Origin: Lampris incognitus | Lineage: Eukaryota; Chordata; Actinopteri; Lampriformes; Lampridae | Length of the DNA: 64,000 bases | Assembly (NCBI RefSeq): GCF_029633865.1 | Contig: NC_079230.1 | Location: 27,445,163-27,509,162 of the forward strand | Direction: 5' to 3' | Shown here: positions 1 through 11,205 of the stretch, piece by piece | Layout of the letters: each line of letters opens with the position of its first letter | Numbering within the stretch: position 1 is the stretch's first letter | Notes under the pieces: generated by a model | What the model saw: only the letters and a program-made list of their open reading frames with translations | Told to the model about the DNA's origin: nothing | Databases searched by the model: none | Translations under genes and position numbers: made by a program

Positions 1-45
1 GGTTGAAAGTTGAGTCTTTCATTTATGTAATTTTGATTTTGGCCC

Positions 46-460
46 AGGGCAGCACAGTGGCGCAGTGGTTAGCGCTGTCGCCTCACAGCATTAGGTTCTG
101 GGTTCGAGCCCCGGGGTAGTCCAACCTTGGGGGGTCATCCCGGGTCGTCCTCTGTGTGGAGTTTGCTTGTTGTCTGCGTGGGTTTCCTCCGGATGCTCCG
201 GTTTCCTCCCACAGTCCAAAGACATGTAGGTCAGGTGTCTGTGGAAGGTTCTCCCCTGCTTTACGGTCTGTTGACAAGCAGCTAAATTCTCACCTGTTTA
301 GTCTGGCGTTTGTTTAATTTGTACATTGCTTGCTATTGTTTGGTTTATGTATTCTCTGTTATCGTTTTTTTCCCCCCCTTCTTTCGTTGTGGAGCACTTT
401 GTGACTGTCTGTGAAAACTGCTGTATAAATAAACTTTACTTACTTAACAAGTGCGGCTGC
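46..460 (+). repeat. tRNA-headed SINE (family B) with LINE-like 3' tail
   Basis: The head (about 50-120) resembles a tRNA gene, with a box-A-like GTGGCGCAGTGGTTAGCGC and a box-B-like GGTTCGAGCCCCGG. The body carries the stretch about hashed CTCCGGTTTCCTCCCAC and CCAAAGACATGTAGGTCAGG, shared with copies at 10.9, 11.4, 34.6, 49.2 and 57.1 kb. The 3' end (about 395-455) reads CTGCTGTATAAATAAAC then TTTACTTACTTA, like the 3' ends of fish L2-type LINEs. This fits the known pattern of a SINE borrowing a LINE tail. Not a gene. Confidence 0.75.
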
Positions 461-508
461 CCAGGATTACAGACGACGAGGTTTAAAATGAACAACAAAA
501 TAGCTCAC

Positions 509-577
509 CTTGTACCCAACCATCACATAGCCAGCCAGTAGCACTCCACACAATATGTAGCTGAGCAGAAATGCAAA
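509..577 (-). CDS. Possible single exon of an unidentified membrane protein
   Basis: On the minus strand an open stretch of up to 23 codons ends at a strong donor (TACAAG then GTGAGC at 509/508). It starts after an AG at 579-578, or after the better CTGCTCAG at 562-561. The translation is strongly hydrophobic, ending YILCGVLLAGYVMVGYK, and would suit a transmembrane helix. I do not recognise the family, and no adjoining exon is visible; the flanks are a SINE and an RTE LINE. It could be the end of a gene whose other exons lie left of the window, or chance. Splice sites plus hydrophobicity are the only evidence. Confidence 0.28.
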
Positions 578-770
578 CTGGATGTTAGGACTTCTTCACC
601 ATTCGAAGATCATTTTGTGCTGTTCATCAGAAAAGTGAAGAACCAAGAAAACAGATGATGTGGTTTTAAGTTGTTGGAATCGTTTTTTGTTTTGTTTGGA
701 TTTTTTGTCTGCCTATTTTAATTTCAATAACAATCTGTCGTCACTATTACATGTCAATTACGATATGGTT

Positions 771-1745
771 GTAATACTACTACTACTACTACTACTACTA
801 CTATTTTCGGCTGCTCTCGTTAGGGGGCGCCACAGCGGATCATCCGTTTCCATGTCTTCCTGTCCTCTGCATCTTCCTCTGTCACACCAGCCACCTGCAT
901 GTCCTCCCTCACCACATCCATAAACCTCCTCTTTGGCCTTCCTCTTCTCCTCTTCCCTGGCAGCTCCATATTCAGCATCCTTCTCCCAGTATACCCAGCA
1001 TCTCTCCTCCACACATGTCCAAACCATCTCAATCTTGCCTCTCTTGCTTTGTCTCCAAACCGTCCAACCTGAGCGGTCCCTCTAATATACTCCTTCCTAA
1101 TCCCGTCCTTCTTCATCACTCCCAATTAAAGTCTTATCATCTTCAACTCTACCACCTCCAACTCCACCTCCTGACTTTTCATCAGTGCCACAGTCTCCAA
1201 ACCATATAACATAGCTGGTCTCACAACCATCTTGTAAACCTTCCCTTTCACTCTTGCTGGTGCCCTTCTGTCACAAATCACTCCTGATACTCTTCTCCAC
1301 CCACTCCACCCTGCCTGCACTCTCTCCTTCACCTCTCTCCTGCACTCCCTGTTACTTTGGACAGTTGACCCCAAGTATTAAAACTCATATGCCTTCGTCA
1401 CCTCCACTCCTTGCATCCTCACCATTCCACTGTCCTCCCTCTCATTCACGCATAGGTATCCCGTCTTGCTCCTACTGACTTTCATTCCTCTTCTCTCCAG
1501 AGCATACCTCCACCTCTCCAGGCTCTCCTCCACCTGCTCCCTACTCTCACTACAGATCACAATGTCATCTGCGAACATCACAGAGACTCCTGCCTGAGCT
1601 CGTCCATCAACCTGTCCATCACCATTGCAAATAAGAAAGGGCTCAGAGCCGATCCTTGACGTAATCCCACCTCCACCTTGAACCCATCTGTGACTCCTAC
1701 CACACACCTCACCACTGTCACACTGCCCTCGTACATATCCCGCAC
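771..1745 (-). mobile_element. RTE-type LINE, 3' part, frameshifted
   Basis: Minus-strand reading frames at 1378-1707, 1126-1374 and 820-1125 are successive pieces of one reverse-transcriptase C-terminus. They include the catalytic FADDIVI motif, then KGKVYKMVVRPAMLYGLET, then RRWFGHVWRRDAG-type and KRRRGRPKRRFMDVVREDM blocks. The frame breaks show it is dead. The 3' end is a (TAC/GTA)n run at 771-803, the short-tandem tail typical of RTE elements. Related copies lie at 8.7-9.85, 43.4-44.1 and 50.0-51.4 kb. The 5' half, including the endonuclease, is missing. Confidence 0.85.
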
Positions 1746-1863
1746 CACTCTTAAATATAACCCGTTATTATTTTGAGTGTTGCTTGCCCATCCGTGGTCG
1801 TGGTTATTGGAGCTAGTCTTGGTTCATAAAGGATCATGACTGTCAGATGTTTTGCTGTTGCAG

Positions 1864-4800
1864 ACGGTGGAGCAGTGTGGAGGTGTGGACATCCTGGTGT
1901 CCAACGCAGCCGTCAACCCGTTCTTTGGAAACATCATGGACTCCACGGAGGCTGTGTGGGACAAGGTACAAACTAGAGTCCTCCAGACAAAATCTCAGCC
2001 CAAGCTGTGATCTCTGAAAAATGGATCTAGATGCCAAAATCAGCAGGTCGCATCATTTCTTCCTAAGTTTTTTATTTGTTATCCAAAATATGCATGGGAG
2101 CTAGACTTGGTTTTACTTTCTTACATTTTTAGAGGATTGAAAAAAACAACAAGGGGCATCCGGGTGGCGTAGCGATCTATTCCGTTGCCTACCAACACGG
2201 GGATCGCCGGTTCAAATCCCCGTGTTACCTCCGGCTTGGTCGGGCGTCCCTATAGACACAATCGGCCGTGTCTGCGGGTGGGAAGCCGGATGTGGGTATG
2301 TGTCCCGGTTGCTGAACTAGCGCCTCCTCTGGTCGGTCGGGGTGCCTGTTCGGGGGAACTCGGGGAAATAGCGTGATCTTCCCACGCGCTACGTCCCCCC
2401 GGTGAAACTCCTCACTGTCAGGTGAAAAGATGCGGCTGGTGACTCCACATGTATCGGGGGAAGCATGTGGTAGTCTGCAGCCCTCCCCGGATCGGCTCGG
2501 ACGGCTCGGAAGAGAGGGGTAATTTGTCGAGTACAACTGGGAAGAAAAAGGGGGAAGAAAAAAAATTTTTTTTTTAGAAATTATCCCCACAGGAAATGTT
2601 GTAATACACTCTGTCATTTAACGTGTGAATGTTAATTCCAGAAAAGTTAAAAAAAAGGCCCGGTTCTGTTTCCATCGTTTCTTTCCAGATCCTGGACGTA
2701 AACGTGAAATCGGCGTTCCTGCTGACCAAGCTGGCGGTGCCACAAATGGAGAAAAGAGGGTAAGAGCTAAAGAAAGGAGAATAAAGTGAATGTTTGTTCT
2801 GTTTTTTTACTCAAATAGGAGTACTGAGTAAGTTTTCCCCAGAGAAGCCATGTAAATGTCTTTTGGATGTGTGCGAGTGGGTTTTGGATAGACGTATTTC
2901 TGTGACGTTTTCTTTCAGAGGGGGAAGTGTGGTGTTTGTATCGTCTGTGGCCGGATACCAACCGATGCAGGTCAGTAAGTGACTGGTCAACACAGTCAAA
3001 ATTTGAAATTAATCAATTGGATGAGGGCCACATTTTGTGGAGGCCGGTGATGCACCAGTTTGTCCCTCTGGCACCAACAGCCAGTTCAAGAAAGAACCAG
3101 GCGCGTCCGGGTGGCGCGGCGGTCTATTCCGTTGCCTACCAACACGGGGCTCGCCGGTTCGAATCCCCGTGTTACCTCCGGCTTGGTCGGGCGTCCCTAC
3201 AGACACAATTAGCCGTGTCTGCGGGTGGGAAGCCGGATGTGGGTATGTGTCGTGGTCGCTGCACGAGCGCCTCCTCTGGTGGGTCGGGGCACCTGTTTGG
3301 GGGAGAGGGGGGAACTGGGGGTGATCCTCCCACGCGCTACGTCCCCCTGGTGAAACGCCTCCCTGTCAGGTGAAAAGAAGCGGCTGGTGACTCCACATGT
3401 ATCGGAGGAGGCATGTGGTAGTCTGCAGCCCTCCCCGGATCGGCAGAGGGGGTGGAGCAGCGACCGGGACGGCTCGGCAGAGTTGTCCGGATACAATTGG
3501 GAGAAAAGGGGGGGGGTCCAAAATACATGTATGAATAAATAAAACTGGGCCAAAATGTTCAAAGTTGTTTTTTTTTTACTAAAAACTACTCATCTCCACC
3601 CTCCGTAGTTGCACACGACTACTTGGCGACGGTGGTATATATGTATACAAAAACTTGCCAGCGGTTATATCTCCCGTTTTTTCCCTTCAGCGGCATCGGT
3701 AACAAGCCATTATTTGATCAGTGTGAGGGCCTAAGGGCGGCTGGCTTCCCTTGACATATAGGTCAAGTCAATTTTATTTGTATAGCCCAATATCACAAAT
3801 TACACATTTGCCTTCACCTCAAGGGGCTTTACAGCAACACAACATCCCGTCCTCAGACCCTCGCACCGGATAAGGAACAACTCCCAAAAAACAAAAAACT
3901 TTAACGGGAAGATAAACGTAGAAAGAAACCTCAGGGAGAGCAACAGAGGAGGGATCTCTCTCCCAAGAAAGACAAACCGGTTTTGACTAATCGCAGTTTA
4001 GCAGCGCATGACGGTAGCCTCATCCGACTGGTTAATCCTTCAATGTTTTTTCCCCAAGGGAAGCCATGCCTGACTACTACAGTATGAGTGCAATACCGTG
4101 TTTCACCACACTTACTGACCGACACTCGCCACATGTTAATATTAAGAGGGACGCCGCGTCACTCACTGTAAAATACTCCGCGAGAAATGGGCAAGAGATG
4201 GCAGCAACAGCACAGAAGAATTACTCCAACCTCTCACTCCAGTCACGCGTCATATTCGTCTCCAAATCTGCTTTCTTTCACCTCAAAAACATCTCCACCC
4301 TCCGGCCACTACTCTCAGACTCCGTGGCAGAGACGCTTATCCATGCCTTCATCACCTCCCGTCTGGATTATTGCAATGGAGTCCTGTCTGGGGTACCTAG
4401 TAAAGCCCCAGACAGGCGTCAGTATGTGCAGAATTCAGCTGCCGGGGTGCTCGCCCGCACCACATCACTTGTGTTGCCCTGGCAACACATCACTCCCGCC
4501 CTTGTCCACCTTCACTGGCTCCCAGTCAAATCCCCTATTTCCTATAAAATCCGCCTCCTCACATATAAATCCCTCCGTGCCCATGCCCCCCCCCCCACAT
4601 TACCTATCAGACCTCCTCAACCCCTATATCCGTCCCGGAATCTGCGGTCCGTAGACACGGCCCTGCTTTCCACCCCCCGCACCCGCCTGTGGACTTTTGG
4701 GGATAGAGACTTCAGCGTGGCAGCCCCCCACCCTTTGGAACTGTATTCCAGCAGAGATCCACAACGCTGCTTCTTTAGACAATTTTAAAAGACTACCGAA

Positions 4801-6168
4801 AACCTACCAATGGTCTTTTGATCCTTGTTTTAATCTTTTTCGTCATCTCGTGTAAAGCGTCCTTGGGTTCCTTGAAAGGCGCTGTACAAAACTACGTTGT
4901 TGCTGAAACTGTTAAAAGTGTTTTTATTAAAACGACGACTACAATTGGAAAAACAGGGAAAGCCTGGCTTCCCTTGGCCCTCGGGAGAAAACACCACTGC
5001 TGAGCTAATGAAAGTCCACTCATCATGTGGTGAGATATATAAGGCTATGTTTACACCACAGGTCTTGATGCCCAGCTCGGGTTTTACACCGGTATTAGAT
5101 TTTGTTTTACCGCCTGTTTACGTCTCCTTTTAAAGACCAACTCAACACTAATTAGTTTGCTTGACGTCTGCAGGTTAAAAATCATGCAAGGTTAAAACCA
5201 TGGCAGGCTGGTCTTGGTACTCTGTGGTGTTAGCATAGCAGGGTGAACACAGCTGCAGCTAATAACATTAATAATGGCTCTGCTGGATTTAGGTTTAGTT
5301 ATTTTCAGAGTTTTGTTGTCCAGTCTCCCATTTAGAAGCGCAAATGAACTTGATGCTTGTGCGTGTGTGTGTGTGTGTCTGTCTTTACGTGGCTATGTGG
5401 TTGCCATTTCCGCAGGCCTTGGGTCCGTACAGTGTGAGCAAGACAGCTTTGCTGGGGCTCACCAGGGCACTGGCTCCCGAACTGGCCCACAGTAACATCA
5501 GAGTCAACTGCGTGGCTCCAGGGGTCATCAAGACCCGCTTCAGCAGTGCGGTGAGGATTCGCATGCAAAACCTACTTAAAATCTTGTCATTATGAAATAC
5601 GGAGGAGGGGGGGGGGGTATTGGATTTCTCATATTTTCTATCAGGCTGCATCTAAGTTGCCCATCCCTCTGACTTCCACTTTCTTACAACAACCTCAACT
5701 CAAACTGTGTTTTTGCTCGGCTCTCTCCTTTCGTGTGAACGGTCTGCACATCTAAAACGGCGGGGAATCGGACCCGAGTCTGGCACAGCAGTTTCTTTTA
5801 CAATCGGTCCGTCACACAACATCGGTTGCACACTTGAGTCGTTGCGTTTGACTCAATACATCAAAACGTGCCACCGAGGAAAATGCGTATACGCGTTCTG
5901 GGCATGCATATCCCATGCAGAGATGAGGGCTTTGCATCCTAGTGGTCAAAAGTTCCTCCCTTTTTCCCCTCCCTGATGTTGAGGTGACGTAGTAGCAGAG
6001 AAAAAAAGCAACTGCATGTTGTGCAACTCGAGGCCATAGTCGAAAAACGGCAACACATCAGAAGAATCGGTTTTACCCATCATTTCAGCAAGCTCATCAT
6101 AAACAGTTAGGCGGTGTTAGGGGTGGAAATAGGACAGGACGGCAGCTGTCGTAACTGAACTGCAGAGC

Positions 6169-6245
<77 letters not shown>

Positions 6246-7145
6246 GGCCTTCCAGGAAAAAGCTGAAATCTTGAAAGGGTGTTTTTTCCCAACAACTCCT
6301 CGATCTGACTCCCAGGAAAACAGAAGCACCCCCCCCCCTTTCTCCCCAATTGTACCCGGCCATTTACCCCACTCTTCGAGCCATCCCGGTCGCTGCTCCA
6401 CCCCCTCTACCGATCCGGGGAGGGCTGCAGACTACCACGTGCCTCCTCCGATACATGTGGAGTCGCCAGCAGCTTGTTTTCACCTGACAGTGAGGAGTTT
6501 CACCAGGGGGACGTAGCGCGTGGGAGGAACAGGCGCCCCGACCCACCAGAGGAGGCGCTAGTGCAGCGACCAGGACACATACCCACATCCGGCTTCCCAC
6601 CTGCAGACACGGCCAATTGTGTCTGTAGGTACGTCCGACCACACCGGAGGTAACACGGGGATTCGAACCCGCGAGCCCCCGTGTTGGTAGGCAGCGGAAT
6701 AGACCGCCACGCCACCCGGACGACTCTAACAGAAGCATTTGCGTGTGAAAGTCTATATTTTGCTAAGCCACAACAACGTCATTTTCCTTTTAACGCGCCT
6801 TGTCGCCTACTAGTCCTGAATGGCCCCTGTCTTGTGGCTCGGTTGATGACACGCCGCTGTTTCCCTGCTCAGCTGTGGCAGAACGAAGACGCCGTGGAAG
6901 AGCTGAAGAAACAGCTCGGCATCAAAAGGTAAGCTTTCCAGTTCAGCGCATCCTCACAAACCCAGTAGCGCAGCACTCAAGTTTTGGCCTGGAGAGTCAT
7001 GCAGCCATAACCCGGTTCTGCCCCATTCAGGATCGGAGAGCCGGAGGAGATAGGCGGAGTGATTGCCTTCCTGTGTTCGGAGGAGGCGTCTTACATCACG
7101 GGCGAGACCGTCACGGTCACGGGGGGGATCAGCTGTCGACTTTGA
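1864..7145 (+). CDS. dhrs4: Dehydrogenase/reductase SDR family member 4, C-terminal exons (5' partial)
   Basis: Classical short-chain dehydrogenase/reductase. Family members use NADPH to reduce carbonyls and retinal, mainly in peroxisomes. Coding exons: 1864-1965, 2689-2759, 2919-2970, 5416-5550, 6873-6928 and 7031-7145. All have AG/GT borders and consistent phases (531 nt, 176 residues). Visible landmarks: the NAAV structural motif in [12 protein letters not shown], the catalytic serine in VFVSSVAGY, the active-site YSVSK (Y-x3-K), [14 protein letters not shown], and [11 protein letters not shown] near the end. The protein ends in CRL, which fits the peroxisomal PTS1 consensus; mammalian DHRS4 ends in SRL. 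About 100 N-terminal residues, including the glycine-rich cofactor loop, are absent and must lie left of the window. Introns hold SINE-A copies and L2 fragments. DHRS2 or a DHRS4-like paralog is the main alternative; the synteny with TINF2, CIDEB and GMPR2 favours DHRS4. Confidence 0.9.
2153..2575 (+). repeat. SINE family A, full-length copy
   Basis: About 420 bp with a tRNA-like head (GTGGCGTAGCGATCTATTCC and box-B-like GGTTCAAATCCCC). The body contains GTGTCTGCGGGTGGGAAGCC and CGCCTCCTCTGGTCGG, followed by a CTCCACATGTATCGG block and an A/G-rich end. Nine further copies occur here. It lies in DHRS4 intron 1 of the visible exons. Confidence 0.85.
3100..3520 (+). repeat. SINE family A, full-length copy
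   Basis: Same structure as the copy at 2.15 kb, in the same orientation. The box-B-like GGTTCGAATCCCC is intact. It lies in the DHRS4 intron between exons ending at 2970 and starting at 5416. Confidence 0.85.
3765..3985 (-). mobile_element. L2-type LINE 3' terminus
   Basis: On the minus strand it ends TTGTGATATTGGGCTATACA then AATAAAATTGAC. This matches the 3' end of the long L2 copy that ends at 29240. About 200 bp survive; it is 5'-truncated and non-coding. Confidence 0.8.
4070..4905 (+). mobile_element. L2-type LINE reverse-transcriptase C-terminal fragment
   Basis: An open frame (4066-4788) encodes the conserved tail of L2-group reverse transcriptase: [20 protein letters not shown], then [20 protein letters not shown], then [14 protein letters not shown]. 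The same blocks appear in the copies at 15 kb and 28 kb. The 3' end reads CTTGAAAGGCGCTGTACAAA. 5'-truncated. Confidence 0.85.
5356..5381 (+). repeat. Short (GT)n microsatellite
   Basis: Alternating GT with one CG interruption, about 30 bp upstream of the acceptor of the DHRS4 exon at 5416. Confidence 0.8.
5600..6170. other. DHRS4 intronic DNA without a recognised element
   Basis: Contains a G11 homopolymer near 5607-5620 and otherwise mixed-composition sequence. I see no exon, repeat family or regulatory motif that I can support. Confidence 0.5.
6171..6240 (+). repeat. (TG)n microsatellite, about 34 units
   Basis: Uninterrupted TG dinucleotides over about 69 bp in a DHRS4 intron. The long flanking frames on both strands are artefacts of the repeat. 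Confidence 0.95.
6328..6722 (-). repeat. SINE family A copy, inverted
   Basis: Reverse complement of the SINE-A consensus: C-rich start, CCTCCTCCGATACATGTGGA block, then box-B complement GGGGATTCGAACC and CACGCCACCCGGACG at the right. In the last large DHRS4 intron, ending 150 bp before the exon at 6873. Confidence 0.85.
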
Positions 7146-8132
7146 AACTCCCAAGTGGCACCAAAATGCACGGCAACTTTCATGAAAACCCGCACATTAT
7201 TCCCGTCATCGTTGGGGTGCTAAGTTTACCCGCACCACCCTTAGTGCACGTAACACCCACACTCACGTTACAGTGGTCAGGATAAGCTCATACCTGGCTT
7301 TTCCTTCTTTTTCCAAGAAACCTCCGTATGGGAGGATATTCCGATATAAACCAACATGTGGCACTGTTAGTAAGTGTTATACCCATGACACATCGAGGCT
7401 GCACAGGTAATGTGTTGGGGATATCTGTTGTTAAGGTAAAGCCAGCCTTTTCCTGGATGTAAAGTCAGCCAGGGTACGAGCTCATATCTGCACTCACCGA
7501 TCCAGGAGAGGCCATACTGGACGGTGCTGTAACCTCAGAGTCATGTGACCCCTGGAGGCATTTTTGAGGAAAAGTGGGTAACCAGCATTTTTTGAAAGTT
7601 CAAGGTGTCCCAAACCAGAATCCACCGGTTACCCTTCAAATAAGGCCCCCGGTTTTCTGTATTTCCCCCTCCAAGATAACCGCCCCCCCTATGGTAAATT
7701 GGATGTTAGATGCTGTTGCCTATCCTGGTTTAGGCTCATAGTTAAGGCACTTCCCAATGTTCAATAATATTGTGTTTGGTATCATTACAGGCAGAGAGAG
7801 ACCGTGCCTTCCAGACACCGAGCAGATCTGAACCAAGCAGACGACTCGGTTGTTGCGACCTGATGACTGTGATTCGTTAAGAGTAGAAAAATATCCACCG
7901 ATATGTTTGAGAGTGAAATTCAGGGATCAGATGTGAATGCAGGCTACCGTTTGTTTTCTTTATATTAATAATAGTGTTTGTTTAATTGGCTTATGTTAAC
8001 CGGGCTTTTAGACTATATATATATATGTATGTGTGTGTGGGTGGTAGAAAATCATGTTTTAGTTCGTGTCAAAAGTCATCTTATACTGGTGTTCAACCCT
8101 TAAATCATAAGTCCTAGTGTCAATGTAGAGTC
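7146..8132 (+). other. Probable DHRS4 3' untranslated region
   Basis: No coding potential after the TGA at 7143-7145. The sequence is unique-looking until the AATAAA at 8133. It is assigned as 3' UTR by position only; an intron inside it cannot be excluded. Confidence 0.5.
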
Positions 8133-8138
8133 AATAAA
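8133..8138 (+). promoter_or_regulatory. Polyadenylation signal for DHRS4
   Basis: AATAAA about 990 bp after the DHRS4 stop, followed by a GT-rich stretch (GTTGTTTTGTTATGTTG). It is the first canonical hexamer seen downstream of the gene. Confidence 0.6.
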
Positions 8139-8173
8139 ATGCACTTCAGTTGTTTTGTTATGTTGCCTTGATG

Positions 8174-8228
<55 letters not shown>
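8174..8228 (+). repeat. (AC)n microsatellite, about 27 units
   Basis: Uninterrupted AC dinucleotides just downstream of the probable DHRS4 cleavage site. Confidence 0.95.
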
Positions 8229-8231
<3 letters not shown>

Positions 8232-8679
8232 ATTTTACATAACTTGATTTTTACAAAATGTCTTAAAGCTCTAACCCTCTCGGCTCACACCGTCACGTTG
8301 GCGTCATGGTACAGGAAGTTGAAGAGCTCCGTTTTTTGGTCCTCGAACTTGTGATTGGTCGGCGGGCCTGCTACCCATCACATCCCTGGTAACTTCCTGC
8401 ATCATGTTCAAACAGAAACGGACGTCACAAACGTGGATACGATAGAGCACTATTTGAAAAACAACACTGCGAGTTGGGTTAACGAATAATTTCACTGCCG
8501 GTGATAAATATACTTAATTTATCTGAAACCCATCGTTACATGAATGACTTCTAATACAAAAGGAAACGAGTACAGTTGGCTTGATAAAATTGACGTTTTG
8601 GTGACGAAACCCAAAATAAGAAATGTTCTCGTTGTACACTCACTCGGCAGTCAGTATCTGCTCGACGGCGCTCGTGATA

Positions 8680-9850
8680 GTTTTGAGGCGACCAGCATGG
8701 GCCTAAGTCCGGGCATCCATCGCTTTACCTGGGCCCCCGTCCATAGGGTCCGTGGTTGTGTCCAGAAGGGCACCACCATGCCAAATCATCATGGGGATTG
8801 ACAAGGCCAGGAATGACACACCGGATCAGTTGAGGCCTGGGTTAACAACGTCGGTGCTGCGCCCTCACAGGGCGCTACTGGAAACTACGCGCCTGTTGGG
8901 GGACGCAGGGAAAGACGGAGGAGAGGAGGGGCACAAGCAAGACAGAAGAGAGAGAAGAGACAACTGAGGAAGAAAGACTTCAGAGTGGCCACACTTAACC
9001 TTGGGACGATGGCAAGCAGAGGGAGAGAAATAGCAGACATGACGGACAGGAGAAGAATACAAGTGAAGTGTGTTCAGGAGACCAAGTGGAAAGGAAGCAA
9101 GGCAAGAGAGATTGGAGGAGGTTATAGAATGTACTACCACGGGACAGACAGACAGTGGAAGGAAGGGTGTGGGAATAATCCTAGGCAGAGAGCTACAACA
9201 GGAAGTCATAGAAGTAAAGAGGGAATCGGATAGGCTGACTTGGATGGGGTTGGATTTTGTACGGACACCTGGGAAATATAATAAATCCGCATGCACCACA
9301 GGTGGGTCGCGATGATGAAGAAAAGGATTAATTTCTGGAGACAACTGGACAGTGTAATGGCAGGCATACCAGGGGGTGAGAGAGTTCACTGGAGCAGACT
9401 TGAATGGACACTTGGGAGAAGGAAATGGTGGCGATGAGGATGTCATGGGATGAGAATTGCAGGTGGGGGAGTCGATAGTTGAATTTGCTATAAGGAATGA
9501 TATGGCTATAGTTAATACGTGTTTCAAAAAGCGGGGAAATCAGACAGGCACCTTACAAGAGCGGGGGCAGGAACTGTGCCGCTAGACTACATCTGAGGGA
9601 AGCTGTAACTTGCAAAGAAATACCAAGCAAGTGTGTGACAAAACAACATGAGACCACTGCTATGCCAAATAAAGACGAGAAGCAAACTCAGAAAAATGCA
9701 AAGACCAGCAGCACGGAAGATTCAACGGTGGAAGCTGAAAGAGGAACCTTGCAGAGAAAGCTTTAGGATGAAGGTAAGAGAGCTGTTGGGAGACAGACTG
9801 CCACTAGACTGGGCTAGAGCAGCAGAAGGATGAAGGGAAGGGTGAGTGCT
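8680..9850 (+). mobile_element. RTE-type LINE, 5' part with endonuclease, decayed
   Basis: Translation at 8985-9233 gives the start of the apurinic-type endonuclease of RTE LINEs, the fold that also gave rise to CFDP2 in ruminants: ATLNLGTMASRGREIADMTD, then VQETKWKGSKAREIGGGY. A frame shift near 9160 moves the sequence to another frame (EVKRESDRLTWMGLDFV). Upstream, 8680-8930 looks like the element's GC-rich 5' leader. The reverse-transcriptase part is absent, so this is the 5' complement of the 3'-only copies elsewhere in the window. Confidence 0.75.
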
Positions 9851-10067
9851 AGGAGAGTCTCAAGGGGGTAAAAATAAGGGACAGGAAAGTTGGGGGTGGG
9901 AGGAAGAAGTGCGGCACTGAATAAAGAAAAGGTTTGCCAAAATGAAGCTGGACAAAAACAAGGATGAGCAAAACAAGAACGAATCCAAGGAAGCTAAAAA
10001 AAAAAGAAACTTAAGGGAGCGATAGCGATAGCAAGGGCAAGACCATATGAGGACCTGGGGCGTCCGA

Positions 10068-10234
10068 GTAGCGTAGTGGTCTATTCCGTTCCCTACAGAC
10101 ACAGTTGGCCGTGTCTGCGGGTGGGGAAGCCGGATGTGGGTATTGTGTCCTGGTCGCTGCACTAGCGCCTCCTCTGGTTGGTCGGGGCGCCTGTTCGCGG
10201 GAATGGCGTTATCCTCCCACGTGCTACGCCCCCC
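10068..10234 (+). repeat. SINE family A copy interrupted by a Mutator-like element
   Basis: The head is damaged (box-B region lost). The body from GTGTCTGCGGGTGGGGAAGC is recognisable up to CCCCCCTGGCGAAA. A short continuation, CTGGCGAAACTCCTGTCGG, follows after the inserted element at 10603. Confidence 0.75.
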
Positions 10235-10242
10235 TGGCGAAA

Positions 10243-10594
10243 GGTTGACGCTAGATTCAACGGGGTGTAGGCACGGAAGTAGACGTGATTGGTTGTTGCG
10301 TCGGCCAATAGACAGCGCGGAACCTCGAAGCGCGCTGACTGCCGGACCGACAGAGCAAAAGTTGGGGCAAATTAAGTTAACATTAGTTAGCTAGCGATAG
10401 CAATAGCAGTAGGGTTACTGTACGATATGGCAACGTTAAGGTCAGTTGTAAGCTAGCTAGCTAGCTAAATGTTTCAGTGTGCAGCGTTTGTTTCAAGTCG
10501 GGGCGCTTCGAGGTTCCGCGCTGTCTATTGGTCGACGCAACAGCCAATCACGGCTTCTTCCGTGCCCACAACCCCCTTGGGTCTAGCGTCAACC
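10243..10594. mobile_element. Mutator-like miniature transposon with long terminal inverted repeats
   Basis: A 352-bp element begins GGTTGACGCTAGA and ends with the exact complement TCTAGCGTCAACC. It is flanked on both sides by the 9-bp direct repeat CTGGCGAAA (10234-10242 and 10595-10603). The inverted arms extend about 100 bp each and share GCGGAACCTCGAAGCGC and a CCAATAGACAGCGC core. A 9-bp target duplication with long arms is the signature of Mutator-like (MULE) elements. There is no coding capacity, so it is non-autonomous. Confidence 0.85.
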
Positions 10595-10852
10595 CTGGCG
10601 AAACTCCTGTCGGCAGGAAGCTCAAATTAAGGCGGAACCATCCTGACCGTGCGCACACACGTGCATGTGTACCGTGCTTTCAACTGGCTCACGCACACAC
10701 TTTTTCTTTTACAAGCAACGTATTTTAGGAGTTCTAATAAGTTCACGATTGAAGAAAATTACAATTATCACTTTAAAGCATATTTTATTTAAAAAATAAA
10801 ATAAAAAGGTACCCTGTTCAACATTAAATTCAATACAACATAAACGCTAATG

Positions 10853-11205
10853 TGCGGCACGGTGGCGCAGTGGTTAGCGCGGTCGCCTCACAGCAAGAAG
10901 GTCCTGGGTTCGAGCCCCGGGGTAGTCCAACCTTAGGGGCGTCGTCGTCAGGTCGTCCTGTGTCGAGTTTGCATGTTCTCTGTGTCTGCGTGGGTTTCCT
11001 CCCACAAGTCCAAAGACGTGTAGGTCAGGTGGCTCGGCCGTACTAAATTGTCCCTAGATGTGTGAGTGTGTCAGCCCTGTGATGGCCTGGCAGCCTGTCC
11101 AGGGTGTCTCCCCGCCTGCCGCCCAATGACTGCTGGGATAGGCTCCCGCGACCCTGAGAGCAGGATAAGTGGTTTGGATAATAATGGACAATGGATAAAT
11201 GCTAA
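10853..11205 (+). repeat. SINE family B copy
   Basis: Intact tRNA-like head (GGTGGCGCAGTGGTTAGCGC, GGGTTCGAGCCCCGG). The body ends in CCCTGAGAGCAGGATAAG and GGTTTGGATAATAATGGA. In the gap between the convergent DHRS4 and TINF2. Confidence 0.85.

Noticed and set aside
2170-2225. tRNA gene at the SINE heads (box A and box B present)
   Set aside because: No complete cloverleaf; the match is limited to the pol III boxes and repeats in every SINE copy.
2225-2617. 130-codon minus-strand frame and similar frames at 3209, 20125, 20370 and 58626
   Set aside because: All lie within SINE family A copies; the same frames recur in each copy.
6097-6401. Thr-His repeat frames
   Set aside because: Translation of the (TG)n microsatellite.
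8287-8350. Minus-strand open stretch ending FLYHDANVTV with a stop, resembling a C-terminal exon
   Set aside because: No supported acceptor in frame, no family recognised, and the frame is short; likely chance in intergenic DNA.
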